Shown here: piece after piece, positions 1-9,261 of the stretch | Layout of the letters: every line of letters begins with the position of its first letter | Position numbering within the stretch: position 1 is the first letter of the stretch | Assembly: GCA_027068975.1 (NCBI GenBank) | Contig: JALXFN010000073.1 | Coordinates: 1-57,039, forward strand | Reading direction: 5' to 3' | Source: Campylobacteraceae bacterium | GTDB lineage: Bacteria > Campylobacterota > Campylobacteria > Campylobacterales > Sulfurovaceae | DNA length: 57,039 nt | The notes under the pieces: model-generated | The model's input: only the letters and a program-made list of their open reading frames with translations | Databases searched by the model: none | Told to the model about the DNA's origin: nothing | Made by a program: the position numbers and the translations under genes

Positions 1-198
1 ATCATTAACAATATTAGCTTCAGAAATAGTTGGTTTTTTAATACTATTCTTAAAATGTGAAACTTTATCTATTTTAGCAAATCTACTTAAGTCAATAAAA
101 CATTTACCATCTTTACATGTCATTGCAGATGAAGCAGTAACATTAACTGTAAGCAATGCTAATGATAATAAAGTTGAGACCATCTTGTTGTTTTTCAT
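1..198 (-). CDS. Exported protein of unknown function, truncated by window edge
   Basis: An open frame of 66 codons runs from an ATG at 198 to the first base of the window without a stop, so only the N-terminus is visible. A good ribosome site (AAGGAG, 205-210) sits 7 bases upstream. Residues 1-25 form a basic start followed by a hydrophobic stretch ending near ASSA, a likely signal peptide; the mature part begins with a short Cys-containing segment (CKDGKC) and then a Lys/Ser-rich region. The upstream 300 bases are gene-free and AT-rich, so it probably has its own promoter. I do not recognise the family. Confidence 0.6.
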   Translation of the reverse strand, partial: MKNNKMVSTLLSLALLTVNVTASSAMTCKDGKCFIDLSRFAKIDKVSHFKNSIKKPTISEANIVND

Positions 199-386
199 AA
201 AATACTCCTTAAGATAAAACTCTTTATAGAATAATTATGACTAAATTTAAGAAAAAAAACAACAAATATTAAAATAAATCTTTAATTTTCAATAAAAATG
301 TTTTATTTATTTTCACTTTTGGCTTTTGTCTAAATATAAATTAATAGAGAAGAATATTTTTTATTTTTTTATTTTTTTGAGTGTTT

Positions 387-407
387 TTAATTGTTATTTA
401 CAATTAA
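387..407. other. Perfect 8-bp stem-loop
   Basis: TTAATTGT (387-394) pairs with ACAATTAA (400-407) around a 5-base loop. It is flanked by T-runs on the left. It could be a protein-binding site or structured leader of the minus-strand gene at 198; the sequence alone does not decide. Confidence 0.35.
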
Positions 408-461
408 GAGTAAAGTTAAAAAATAGCTATTTTTTTAAGATTTAAGAGATTATAAAGGTTT

Positions 462-487
462 ATATATGGGTAGAGAAACCCATATAT
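462..487 (-). terminator. Hairpin 14 bases after gyrA, no U-tract
   Basis: ATATATGGGT (462-471) and ACCCATATAT (478-487) form a perfect 10-bp stem with a 6-base loop just beyond the gyrA stop. In the direction of gyrA transcription the following bases are not a U-run, so it is a hairpin of terminator position but not a canonical intrinsic terminator. Confidence 0.45.
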
Positions 488-501
488 GAGGATGAGGCAA
501 T

Positions 502-3030
502 CTACTCTTGACTCTCATTTATAGTCGTATCACTACTCTTTTCAGAAGCTATATCCAAACCATCTTCACCAATCACATCTGGCTCTTCTGCTTCCTCTTT
601 AGGACATTTTGCCATACTGACTACAATATCTTTTTTCTCAACGTTAACCACTTTTACACCCGAGGTATTACGCCCTGCTTTTCTAATGGTCTCCATGTCT
701 ACACGTATCATTTTACCTATACTTGTTAAACACATCATGTCTTTATCTGATTCAACAAGAACCACACCAACAACATCACCTGTCTTAGCAGAGAGCTTCA
801 TAGAGATAACACCTTTACCTGCTCGACTCTGCTCTCTATACTCCGAAGCTGTTGTTCGCTTACCTATACCTTTTTCACTTAACATTAGAAGTTCTGACTC
901 TTCATCTGCTATGGTTGTTGCACCACAAACAAAATCATCTTCTATTTTAAATTTAATAGCTGTTACACCACGTGAAACTCTACCTATCTCTCGTGCATCT
1001 TCTACTTTAAATCGAATACATTGACCTTTTTTGGTGGTCAAGAAGAGCCATTTGGTCTCAGGCATAACAATTTTTGCTGTAACAATAGCATCATCCTCAT
1101 CAAGGTTGATTGCTCTTACACCATTGGTTCTTATATTTGAGTACTCTTTAAGGTTTGTTCTTTTAACAATACCATTTTTAGTAAAGAAGACCAATCCTTT
1201 ATCTTCATGGAAATCAGTCGTAGGAATAATAGACATAATTTTCTCATCAGCTTTAAGATTAATAAGATTTAAAACAGCTCTACCTTTTGCGGTTCTACTT
1301 CCCTCTGGAATTTTGTAAACCTTTAACCAATAGAGTTGCCCCATATCGGTTACAAACATCAAGGTATCATGGGTATGAGAAATAAAGAACTGCTCTATAA
1401 AGTCATCATCATGAGTGGTAACAGCTATTTTACCTTTACCACCACGTTTTTGCTTTTCATACTGTTTAACAGGAACTCTCTTGATGTATCCTCTATGAGT
1501 AATAGTAACAACCATCGGCTCGTTAGGAATAAGGTCTTCTATATCAATATCATCATAATCATCAACTATCGCTGTACGACGCTCTGATTTAAAGTTTTGG
1601 GCTATCTCTTTAATCTCATCGGCAATGATTCCATTTAAAACCTCTTCGCTTTTCAAAATAGACTCTAAGTATTCAATCAATGCATAAAGCTCTTTTAACT
1701 CATTCTCAATTTTCTCAACTTCAAGACCAGTTAATCTTCTTAGTTTCATCTCAAGAATGGCATGTGATTGAATCTCTGAAAGAGAGAAACTCTGCATCAA
1801 GGCAGTTTTAGCGCTCTCTGTATCTTCACTCTCTCGTATAATTCTAATCACTGCATCAATGTTGTCAACAGCAATTTTAAGACCTTCTAATATATGAGCT
1901 CTTGCTTTTGCTTTTTCAAGTTCAAAGATGGTTCTTCTAATAATGACTGTTTTTCTATGACGTAAAAAGAGGTCAAGAAGCTCACGAAGTTTAAATACTT
2001 TTGGCTCCTTATTAGCAATAGCTAACATAATAATACCAAAGGTCACTTGCATCTGTGTCTGCTTAAAGAGGTTGTTTAAGATAATATCAGACATAGCATC
2101 ACGCTTAAGCTCAATAACAACCCTCATACCTTCACGGTCTGACTCATCACGAATTTCAGAGATTCCCTCTATCTGCTTGTCACGTACAAGCTGTGCAATA
2201 TTCTCTATAAGACGAGATTTATTGACTTGGTAAGGAAGCTCATCTATAACAACCACTTCTTTACTTTTCTTCTCTTCTATATGTGTTTTAGCTCGAACTT
2301 TAATTCTTCCACGCCCAGTGGTATAAGCGTCAGTAATACCTTTTTTACCAAAAATAATACCACCTGTTGGAAAGTCTGGACCTTTAACAATAGCAAGTAA
2401 CTCTTCATCTGCACAAGAAGGATTATTAAGAATATGTAGCAGTGCTTCCATAAGCTCATCAAGTCGATGAGGAGGAATATTAGTTGCCATACCAACGGCA
2501 ATACCAGAAGAACCATTTAAAAGCAAGTTAGGCACACGTGAAGGAAAAACATCAGGCTCTTCTATAGAGTCATCATAGTTTGGAATAAAATCTACCGTAT
2601 CTTTATCTATATCACGCAAAAGCTCTTCAGATATTTTTGTCATACGTGCTTCAGTATATCTCATTGCAGCAGCGTTATCTCCATCAACAGAACCAAAGTT
2701 TCCTTGACCATCAATAAGTGGAGTTCTAAGTGAAAAATCTTGAGCCATACGAACCAAGGCATCATAAACAGAGTTGTCACCATGTGGGTGGTACTTACCG
2801 ATAACATCACCGACAATTCTTGCTGATTTTTTATAGGGAGCTCGATGAGTGAGATTAAGCTCATTCATAGCATAAAGTATTCTTCTGTGTACAGGTTTTA
2901 GACCGTCACGTGCATCAGGTAAGGCCCGACCTACGATAACAGACATAGAGTAATCTAAGTATGAAGACTTCATACTCTCTTCTATTTTTATCTCTTGTAT
3001 GTCTTGATTTTGTTCAAACAAATCGCTCAT
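502..3030 (-). CDS. gyrA: DNA gyrase subunit A
   Basis: Breakage-reunion subunit of gyrase (A2B2), which introduces negative supercoils. At 842 residues it has full length. The catalytic Tyr is Y125 in the RYTEARM motif. The quinolone-determining region reads [10 protein letters not shown], giving Asn86 and Asp90; Asn at the first site is the natural state in H. pylori and is not by itself a resistance change. The C-terminal beta-pinwheel carries a GyrA-box, QKRGGKG, close to the consensus QRRGGKG and expected for true gyrase rather than topoisomerase IV. It ends in an acidic Ser/Glu-rich tail. An AAAGGT ribosome site precedes the ATG; a hairpin follows the stop. Confidence 0.98.
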   Translation of the reverse strand: MSDLFEQNQDIQEIKIEESMKSSYLDYSMSVIVGRALPDARDGLKPVHRRILYAMNELNLTHRAPYKKSARIVGDVIGKYHPHGDNSVYDALVRMAQDFSLRTPLIDGQGNFGSVDGDNAAAMRYTEARMTKISEELLRDIDKDTVDFIPNYDDSIEEPDVFPSRVPNLLLNGSSGIAVGMATNIPPHRLDELMEALLHILNNPSCADEELLAIVKGPDFPTGGIIFGKKGITDAYTTGRGRIKVRAKTHIEEKKSKEVVVIDELPYQVNKSRLIENIAQLVRDKQIEGISEIRDESDREGMRVVIELKRDAMSDIILNNLFKQTQMQVTFGIIMLAIANKEPKVFKLRELLDLFLRHRKTVIIRRTIFELEKAKARAHILEGLKIAVDNIDAVIRIIRESEDTESAKTALMQSFSLSEIQSHAILEMKLRRLTGLEVEKIENELKELYALIEYLESILKSEEVLNGIIADEIKEIAQNFKSERRTAIVDDYDDIDIEDLIPNEPMVVTITHRGYIKRVPVKQYEKQKRGGKGKIAVTTHDDDFIEQFFISHTHDTLMFVTDMGQLYWLKVYKIPEGSRTAKGRAVLNLINLKADEKIMSIIPTTDFHEDKGLVFFTKNGIVKRTNLKEYSNIRTNGVRAINLDEDDAIVTAKIVMPETKWLFLTTKKGQCIRFKVEDAREIGRVSRGVTAIKFKIEDDFVCGATTIADEESELLMLSEKGIGKRTTASEYREQSRAGKGVISMKLSAKTGDVVGVVLVESDKDMMCLTSIGKMIRVDMETIRKAGRNTSGVKVVNVEKKDIVVSMAKCPKEEAEEPDVIGEDGLDIASEKSSDTTINESQE

Positions 3031-3108
3031 AAAGTACCTTTAAATAGTAATATTAAAATTGTATACATTATATCTAAATGGACTTAAAATTATTATTTTT
3101 TATTATAA

Positions 3109-3426
3109 TTAGTCCAGCATCAGTCCATAAGGTCGTTGAAGTTTTTCACTAAGCTGATGAAGGCTCACAGAGCGTCCCTCTCTTGCAAACTCATGACCAT
3201 CTAAAAAGACTATCATTGTAGGCACAGAAAAGACTTGAAAATGGGCAGAAATCTCTGGATTTTCATGCGCATCAAGATATATCTGTTTCAATGCTGAAAA
3301 TTCTGTATCAAAAAGCTCTTTAAATTTTGGTCTAAGTGCATGACAGACGTTACAGTTTTCACCTGAAAAGTATAAGAGGACTCCAACTTCTGTTTTTATG
3401 GTTTCTTGTAGTTCTTCAAGTCTCAT
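3109..3426 (-). CDS. Thioredoxin-like protein (CNVC)
   Basis: A 105-residue cytoplasmic thioredoxin-fold protein with no signal peptide. The redox pair is C25-N-V-C28 and the cis-proline loop is seen as SVPT about 45 residues later; the usual Trp-Cys-Gly-Pro-Cys is replaced by Asn-Cys-Asn-Val-Cys. It therefore belongs to the broad thioredoxin family, and its partner is unknown. Its AGGAG ribosome site directly follows the stop of the upstream Mur-like gene (8-base gap), so metG, the Mur-like gene and this gene look co-transcribed, probably ahead of gyrA. Confidence 0.85.
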   Translation of the reverse strand: MRLEELQETIKTEVGVLLYFSGENCNVCHALRPKFKELFDTEFSALKQIYLDAHENPEISAHFQVFSVPTMIVFLDGHEFAREGRSVSLHQLSEKLQRPYGLMLD

Positions 3427-3434
3427 TTTATCTC

Positions 3435-4421
3435 CTAATAATCAAATAAAGAGTACTCCTCTTTAATTTTTGGCAATATCGCTCTATCTAAGGCATAAAC
3501 AAAGGCATAGTTGTAATAAGCATTCTTTAAAATATCACGAGCTTCATCAATATCTAAATACCAATTTGGTCTATCTACTCCATCTACCTTTGTTTTAGGA
3601 GGAGTAAGAACAATGGTCTTCACCCATGCACCATTGTAACGTACATATTCACGAGCTTTATAGACATCTTGTAGGTTATCTGTAAAAATCGCTACTCTAT
3701 CGCTTTTACTAGGGCTTATAGCATTTAAAAACCCATCTATAAAGACAGGAACAAAGTGCTTCGTGTACTTAACCCTATCTAAATCATAAGGAAAGTGATG
3801 AAGGTCACAGAACTCAACCACACGTTGTAAAATATCTACATGAAATGGTGTTATATCTTTCTCTTGATAGATATATCCATTAATTTTAAAAGTTGTCTTA
3901 AAAAGCGTATCTGTAATAATCTCACAACTCGCCTCTTTATTTAAGAGGGAAACATCTGGTTTTATCATCTTCATGAGTATATCATTAGTACCTATGAACA
4001 TTTTAGCATCAGAATTTAAAATCTTCTCAAACATTTTTCGCCAATCATTTGGTAAAATATCCACATTTGATTTTTGAGTAACTATCATCTTCATAAAGGA
4101 GAGTTCATGTTCAGTAAAGAGATAAAAACTTGCCTCACGTGAAATTAAAACATAGCGTATAAGTCTAAATGCAGCATTTTGAATATCTTTAACTTGTATC
4201 CATGCTATCTCATCATCAGTTATTTTAATCTCTGAGTCAGAATAGATAATTCCATACGCACCATTTTCTAAAGCTGTTGCTATCTCATTTTTATCATTAG
4301 AGATAAAGAGGTCACCATCATCTATTTTTGAGGGATAAACAGTCACTGAATTGATGGCTGAAATTGTTGGTTCAGTAACCAGTGTTCCTGTTGTAAGGTT
4401 GAGTAAATCTTCTATTGTCAT
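3435..4421 (-). CDS. Mur-ligase N-domain-like protein without ATPase domain
   Basis: A 328-residue protein whose first ~100 residues resemble the UDP-binding N-terminal domain of MurE/MurF ligases (LLNLTTGTL, a SINSV-like segment, then DGDLFIS, and GAYGII). The GKTTT-type P-loop of the central Mur ligase domain is absent, so ligase activity is unlikely. The rest has no motif I recognise. I chose the ATG at 4421 because AAGGAG lies 5 bases upstream; a longer GTG start at 4427 would overlap that ribosome site. The ribosome site itself abuts the metG stop, suggesting translational coupling. Function unknown; a nucleotide-sugar-binding or cell-wall role is an inference from the fold alone. Confidence 0.6.
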   Translation of the reverse strand: MTIEDLLNLTTGTLVTEPTISAINSVTVYPSKIDDGDLFISNDKNEIATALENGAYGIIYSDSEIKITDDEIAWIQVKDIQNAAFRLIRYVLISREASFYLFTEHELSFMKMIVTQKSNVDILPNDWRKMFEKILNSDAKMFIGTNDILMKMIKPDVSLLNKEASCEIITDTLFKTTFKINGYIYQEKDITPFHVDILQRVVEFCDLHHFPYDLDRVKYTKHFVPVFIDGFLNAISPSKSDRVAIFTDNLQDVYKAREYVRYNGAWVKTIVLTPPKTKVDGVDRPNWYLDIDEARDILKNAYYNYAFVYALDRAILPKIKEEYSLFDY

Positions 4422-4430
4422 TAGCACTCC

Positions 4431-6401
4431 TTAGCTTATTGGCGTACCAATTGTTTTTGGTTTTTCTGGACGAATCAAACATAAGCCATCTTTATCTTTA
4501 GCGGCAAGTAACATACCTTCAGATTTCATCCCCATGAGTTTAGCAGGTTTTAAATTAGCAACCACACACACTTGTGTATTTAAAAGTTCTTCAGCAGAAT
4601 AAAACTCTTTAATCCCTGCTATTACTTGTCTTGGCTCATCTTCACCAATGTCTACTTGAAGTAAAAGAAGTTTTTTACTCTTTGGAACTTCCTCTGCTTC
4701 TACTACTTCTCCAATTTTTAAAGAGGTCTCAAAAAATTGGTCTATCCCAATAAGGGCTACACCTTCAGCTGGTTTAGAGTTTTTGTTTTTCTCTTTTTGA
4801 GCTGCTTTTTTAGCCTCTTTTTCCTCTTTCTCTTTTTTAAGTGCTTCTTGTCTCTCATCGACCAAAAGCTCTTCTTCTATTCGAGGGAAAAGAGGCTCTC
4901 TCTTTTGAGTAGTAAAGGGAGCTAAAACTTCACCATTTCTAATAATCTGTTTAAAACTCTCAGGTGTTATTTCAAAACCTAACGCTTCACAGATGGTACT
5001 TGTCGTCTTAGGCATAACTGCATGAAGCATCAGTGAGACTTTTGCTAAAATAGTAGCAATAAGTCCATTGAGTGCCATGGTTTCTTCTGTTTTACCCTCT
5101 TTTATCATCGTCCAAGGCTGATACATATCAATGGCTTTGTTTGCTACTGTTAACGGTCTCCATAGCTCTTCTAAGTATCTATGCAGTTGCATCTCAAAGA
5201 GTAGAGGTTCAAGCTTAGCCAAAGAGGCATCTACTTCATCAAGTTCTGCTTGGTAGTACTTAGAGACCAAATCAGACTCAACTCTACCCTCAAAATATTT
5301 TCCACTCATTCCAATTAATCTATTTAGTAAGTTTCCAAGGTCATTCCCAAGGTCAGAGTTAATTCTGTCTATTAAAGCACGTTGAGAAAAATCACCATCT
5401 CCACCAAAAGGAACTTCACGAAGCATAAAGTAACGGAAATTCTCTAAACCATACGCATCAGCAATCTCTTTTGGGTTAACCACATTGCCTTTTGACTTAG
5501 ACATTTTCTCACCATTACGTGTCCACCAACCATGAGCTCCAATATGCTTTGGTAACGGCATATCCAAACTCATTAAAAATGCTGGCCAGTAGATGGCATG
5601 AAAACGTAAAATATCTTTACCAATCAAATGCACTCGTGCTGGCCAAAAATCCATATTTTTCTCATCAGTTCCATACCCAAGAGCCGTTAAGTAGTTCATA
5701 AGGGCATCGAGCCAAACATACATAACGTGTTTTGGGTCATTAAAATCTTCAGGAAGTTTTACACCCCAGTCAAACGAAGTACGTGTAATAGAGAGGTCAT
5801 TTAATCCTCCTTCAACAAAACGAATTACTTCATTTCTTTTACTTTTTGGCAAAATACAATCAGGGTTCGCATCATACCAAGCCAGTAGTTTATCTTCATA
5901 AGCAGAGAGTTTAAAGAAATAGCTCTCCTCTTCTACTACAGAAGTCGCTTTACCACAATCTGGACAAAATTCTCCATCTACCAATTGAAGTTCAGGAAAA
6001 AAGGTCTCACAAGAGATACAGTAGTGCCCCTGATAACTGTCTTTATAGATGTCACCTTTTTTGTACATAGTAGAAAAAGCTTTTTGCACACCTTTTTTAT
6101 GGTCTGCATCGGTAGTTCTTATGAACTTATCGTAAGAGATGTCAAAGTCATCCCAAAGGTCTTTAAAGGTTTTAGAAATTTCATCAGCATAGGCTTGTGT
6201 CTCTTTGCCTTTTGACTTTGCTGCCTCCTCTATCTTCTGACCATGTTCATCAGTTCCTGTTAGAAAGAAGGTATCTTGCCCAATAAGACGAGCATAACGA
6301 GCCAAAGTATCGGCGATAATAGTAGTATAAGCGTGTCCGATATGTGCAACATCGTTAACGTAGTAGATAGGTGTAGTAATATATGATTTATGACAAGACA
6401 T
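4431..6401 (-). CDS. metG: Methionyl-tRNA synthetase
   Basis: Charges tRNA-Met with methionine using ATP. The class I signature HIGH lies at residues 20-23 and KMSKS is present near residue 300. A zinc-binding insertion has paired CISC and CPDC motifs. After a Lys/Glu-rich linker, the C-terminal ~100 residues form the EMAP/Trbp111-type tRNA-binding OB fold (from the DQFFETSLKIGEV region), so this is the dimeric long form. A seven-residue longer frame begins at a TTG at 6422, but AAGGGA sits appropriately only for the ATG at 6401, giving 656 residues. First gene of a likely operon with the Mur-like and thioredoxin-like genes. Confidence 0.97.
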   Translation of the reverse strand: MSCHKSYITTPIYYVNDVAHIGHAYTTIIADTLARYARLIGQDTFFLTGTDEHGQKIEEAAKSKGKETQAYADEISKTFKDLWDDFDISYDKFIRTTDADHKKGVQKAFSTMYKKGDIYKDSYQGHYCISCETFFPELQLVDGEFCPDCGKATSVVEEESYFFKLSAYEDKLLAWYDANPDCILPKSKRNEVIRFVEGGLNDLSITRTSFDWGVKLPEDFNDPKHVMYVWLDALMNYLTALGYGTDEKNMDFWPARVHLIGKDILRFHAIYWPAFLMSLDMPLPKHIGAHGWWTRNGEKMSKSKGNVVNPKEIADAYGLENFRYFMLREVPFGGDGDFSQRALIDRINSDLGNDLGNLLNRLIGMSGKYFEGRVESDLVSKYYQAELDEVDASLAKLEPLLFEMQLHRYLEELWRPLTVANKAIDMYQPWTMIKEGKTEETMALNGLIATILAKVSLMLHAVMPKTTSTICEALGFEITPESFKQIIRNGEVLAPFTTQKREPLFPRIEEELLVDERQEALKKEKEEKEAKKAAQKEKNKNSKPAEGVALIGIDQFFETSLKIGEVVEAEEVPKSKKLLLLQVDIGEDEPRQVIAGIKEFYSAEELLNTQVCVVANLKPAKLMGMKSEGMLLAAKDKDGLCLIRPEKPKTIGTPIS

Positions 6402-6479
6402 TATGTAGTTTCCCTTAAACAAATGAGTTTAGTTCTATTTATAGAAATATTTTTGAGAGATTTTATCTAAATATTGCTG

Positions 6480-6851
6480 TCATTTTAGTTTATTACGTAC
6501 ATTATACAAATCCCAATAGATATTAATGGCTTCATCTAACTGTTTGTCGTTTAATAACGTTTTATCTTTTACAGAAAAACGGTCAATAAAAAGGTCAGAC
6601 ATCACAGATGTTTGCTCCAAAGGTTCTTTTAAAAATGCTTTTAGTGCAGCTTTCAAAGTTATTTCTCCAGAGAATGTTTTTAGGTATCGCATATACATAT
6701 CACCTAACGATGAAGGAAGATAGCGATGACAAGGGATACAGTTATGTTCATATATATTTTCTTTTTTATTCTCTTGTATATTTTCACTCTTCGTTTCTGC
6801 ATAAAGCAGAACATTTAAAATTAAACTTATAATAATAATTCTTTTAATCAT
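6480..6851 (-). CDS. Small periplasmic monohaem cytochrome c-like protein
   Basis: A 123-residue protein with a signal peptide (residues 1-18, ending LLYAE) and one haem-binding motif, C38-I-P-C41-H42. A distal Met ligand may come from the DMYMRY segment or later Met residues. The start is the ATG at 6851: GGAG lies 6 bases upstream, inside the last codons of the histidine kinase gene, so the two are translationally coupled. It is the last gene of the trx - regulator - kinase - cytochrome unit, which suggests it is either a target or a partner of redox sensing. The exact electron-transfer partner cannot be read from sequence. Confidence 0.75.
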   Translation of the reverse strand: MIKRIIIISLILNVLLYAETKSENIQENKKENIYEHNCIPCHRYLPSSLGDMYMRYLKTFSGEITLKAALKAFLKEPLEQTSVMSDLFIDRFSVKDKTLLNDKQLDEAINIYWDLYNVRNKLK

Positions 6852-6852
6852 T

Positions 6853-8067
6853 TTAATCTCCATTACCTAGACTTGCTTTTAAAAATTCTACACGGATATC
6901 TGTTCCTTCTCCTAAAACAGACTCAACACTAATTTTAAGACCATACTCATCTATAATACTTTTAACAATATTCAACCCAATACCAAAACCACCTTCTGAG
7001 TTATTAAAGCGTGAATATCGCTCAAAGATAGCAGAGACTTTTGAAGCCTCTATTCCTATTCCACTATCTCTAATTATAAAATATTCTTTTCGTAAAATAA
7101 TGGTAATGGCACCTAAACGCTTATTATACTTAATAGCATTTGAAATTAAATTATCTATAACCCTTGTCATTTTTACAATGTCCATATAGATGGCTGAGTA
7201 ATTTAAATCTAAATAAAAGGTCACTTTTTTAGAACCTGCTAAAATAGTAAAATACTCTACTCTATCTTCAAACAGTTTCTTTAAATCAATCCATTCATCT
7301 TTTGATTGTTGATTGTGATTCAGTGTCAAAAAAGTTAAATCTTGATAAAGATGTGAGACTGTCTTAGCTGCTATATTAATACGATGCAACTTTTTCTTAT
7401 TTTTCTCTACCATTACATCGGTATCCATCATCTCTACATTTGCTAAAATTGCTGAAATAGGAGTATTGAGTTCATGGGTTGTATCTTTAATAAAATTATC
7501 AAGTAACATAATAGAGTTTTTCATAGGACGTAGAAGAATATGAACAAAAAAGAGACCAAATATAGCCATAATAATTAAAGTTAAAATACCAAGGATTATA
7601 ATATTTGTTATCGTTTTAGCATACCAGTCATTATCTTCATCTACTTCTAAAAAAAGATATTTTGCACCCAAATAGTAATCATCTAAATACTTTACAAAAT
7701 GAATCTTATCACCACTTCTATAAATCTCTTTATCAAAATTGACCTCACTGTTTTTTAATGTTGAGAAAATTTTTACTCGTTCTATATCATAGATAGCAGA
7801 ATCGAAATTATAACTTCTTGGATATTCGGTACGTGAAGGAAAATAGTGATGCAGAAGTTTTAGCTCTTTTACTTGTTCATTTGCATAGTTCGAAAGCTTT
7901 ATCCTCTCATTTGAGAACATCAACTCCTCTTGACTTTTATAATAAAAAATTCCCAACAGTAGAAGAATCATTGTTGCAAGAACAGTATAAAGAGCAAGAA
8001 ATCTTAAGAGTGAACTTTTTTCACTACTCCGAAGTAAATTTATATCCTTGTTTTTTAATGCTAACAA
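6853..8067 (-). CDS. Membrane sensor histidine kinase
   Basis: 404 residues. TM1 at about 22-43 and TM2 at about 152-178 flank a ~105-residue periplasmic sensor with no obvious Cys or ligand motif. The H-box (DTTHELNTP) gives phospho-accepting His198, followed by the N-box (NLISNAIKYN), G1 (DSGIGI) and G2 (GFGIGLNIV). No clear HAMP is seen. The start is a TTG at 8067 with AAGGA upstream, lying inside the response-regulator gene: the frames overlap by 44 bases, a usual arrangement for a cognate pair. The signal is unknown; neighbours (thioredoxin, cytochrome c) hint at redox or envelope stress. Confidence 0.92.
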   Translation of the reverse strand: MLALKNKDINLLRSSEKSSLLRFLALYTVLATMILLLLGIFYYKSQEELMFSNERIKLSNYANEQVKELKLLHHYFPSRTEYPRSYNFDSAIYDIERVKIFSTLKNSEVNFDKEIYRSGDKIHFVKYLDDYYLGAKYLFLEVDEDNDWYAKTITNIIILGILTLIIMAIFGLFFVHILLRPMKNSIMLLDNFIKDTTHELNTPISAILANVEMMDTDVMVEKNKKKLHRINIAAKTVSHLYQDLTFLTLNHNQQSKDEWIDLKKLFEDRVEYFTILAGSKKVTFYLDLNYSAIYMDIVKMTRVIDNLISNAIKYNKRLGAITIILRKEYFIIRDSGIGIEASKVSAIFERYSRFNNSEGGFGIGLNIVKSIIDEYGLKISVESVLGEGTDIRVEFLKASLGNGD

Positions 8068-8698
8068 TTCTTTCCTTACCTATTATTTTACGAATATTTT
8101 TAATGTAGGTTCTTAGAGCAGTATCACTTGGCTCTTCATCATAATCCCATAACTCTTTATAAATTCTATCATGAGACAAAACCTCATTTGGTTGTTTCAT
8201 AAACAGTTTAAAAAGTGCCGACTCTTTATTTCCTAATGTTTCAGCTACACCATTTACCAACAACTCATTTGATTTTGTGTTGTATTCAATATTGTCACCA
8301 AGAGGAATAAGCTCAACTGATTTATGAAAAAAACCTCGCTTCAAGAGTGTCTCTACCCGAATAAGTAGCTCTTTGAGGACAAAAGGTTTACGAATATAGT
8401 CATCACAACCACTATCAAACCCTTTTTCTAAGTCCTCAACACCATCTAAAGAGGTTATAAAGATAGAGGGGGCAACCACATCATTCTCTCTCGCCTCTTT
8501 AAGTAAAGAAAAACCATCTATACCAGGTGTATTAACATCTAAAAGCAGTAAATCATACTTACTTTCATAAAGCCTATCTTGTGCTTCATACCCATCATAA
8601 GTACTCTCTATACTGTAGCCCTCTTCTTCTAAAAACTCTGTAATGGTTTCGTTCAAGTTTGCATCATCTTCTAGCAGTAATATTTTTGCTTTAGACAT
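8024..8698 (-). CDS. OmpR-family response regulator
   Basis: 224 residues: receiver domain (1-120) with acidic pocket E10-D11-D12, phospho-acceptor Asp54 (LLLLDVNTPG) and conserved Lys104 (YIRKPF), then a winged-helix DNA-binding domain typical of OmpR/PhoB (NEVLSHDRI, DTALRTYIKNIRKIIG). Start taken at the ATG at 8698, 7 bases after AAGGGAAA; longer frames lack a ribosome site and would run into the thioredoxin gene. Partner of the downstream overlapping histidine kinase. It may control its own unit, but I see no obvious repeated operator upstream. Confidence 0.93.
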   Translation of the reverse strand: MSKAKILLLEDDANLNETITEFLEEEGYSIESTYDGYEAQDRLYESKYDLLLLDVNTPGIDGFSLLKEARENDVVAPSIFITSLDGVEDLEKGFDSGCDDYIRKPFVLKELLIRVETLLKRGFFHKSVELIPLGDNIEYNTKSNELLVNGVAETLGNKESALFKLFMKQPNEVLSHDRIYKELWDYDEEPSDTALRTYIKNIRKIIGKERIVSIKKQGYKFTSE

Positions 8699-8708
8699 TA
8701 TATTTCCC

Positions 8709-9137
8709 TTATACGTATTGTTTAGTCCAATTAATAAGACGTGTAGCACTCATGGCACCAGAAAGACGGTCTACCTCTTTTGTTCCTTTAAAAATGATAA
8801 GTGTCGGAATACTCTGTATCCCATAAATGGCTCCTAGCTCCTGATGCTCTTCAGTATTTACCTTTAAAAACTGAACTTGCAAGGGAAGAGCCAAAGCAGC
8901 CTCTTCAAATGCTGGAGCCATTTGAACACAGGGACCACACCATGGAGCCCAAAAATCAACAACAACGGGGATATCACTATTTACCAGAATATGTAATAAA
9001 TCCTCTTTATCGACGGATAAAGGTTTTTGTCCCAACATAGACGCTTTACAGTGCCCACAGTTGGCTTTAGCATAGCTCTCTTTTTTAGGTATTTTATTTA
9101 CTTTCCCACAGTGGGTACAAACAACTTTTACACTCAT
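8709..9137 (-). CDS. trxC: Thioredoxin 2 (TrxC-type, zinc-binding)
   Basis: 142 residues with the TrxC hallmark: an N-terminal zinc ribbon with CTHC (7-10) and CGHC (27-30) ahead of a thioredoxin domain carrying WCGPC (66-70) and the cis-Pro loop SIPT. It reduces protein disulfides in the cytoplasm; TrxC-type proteins are often tied to oxidative stress. It is the first gene of a four-gene unit with the response regulator, kinase and cytochrome. Only about 10 bases separate its stop from the regulator start, so the regulator's ribosome site lies right after its stop. Confidence 0.92.
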   Translation of the reverse strand: MSVKVVCTHCGKVNKIPKKESYAKANCGHCKASMLGQKPLSVDKEDLLHILVNSDIPVVVDFWAPWCGPCVQMAPAFEEAALALPLQVQFLKVNTEEHQELGAIYGIQSIPTLIIFKGTKEVDRLSGAMSATRLINWTKQYV

Positions 9138-9261
9138 TATATGTTTCCTTTTATTGCTAATAGTGAGTATTATATCCCATTTAGATTAATGAATTGTCAA
9201 AATATCAAGATAGTTTCAAAAAATTATATTATTATAATAAATAAGAAGGAGGATAAGTGAT

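Larger units (their letters stand above)
199..501. other. AT-rich gene-free spacer with two hairpins
   Basis: No open frame with a ribosome site is visible. The stretch is extremely AT-rich, with long T-runs around 355-390 that read as A-tracts upstream of the minus-strand exported-protein gene and could act as an UP-like or bent promoter region. Two perfect stem-loops lie at 387-407 and 462-487, listed separately. Confidence 0.6.

Noticed and set aside
502-3030. GyrA Asn86 as a quinolone-resistance mutation
   Set aside because: Asn at this site is the natural state in H. pylori GyrA, so it is read as the lineage residue, not a resistance change.
3435-4427. GTG start at 4427 for the Mur-like gene
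   Set aside because: The GTG overlaps the AAGGAG ribosome site, which is correctly spaced for the ATG at 4421.
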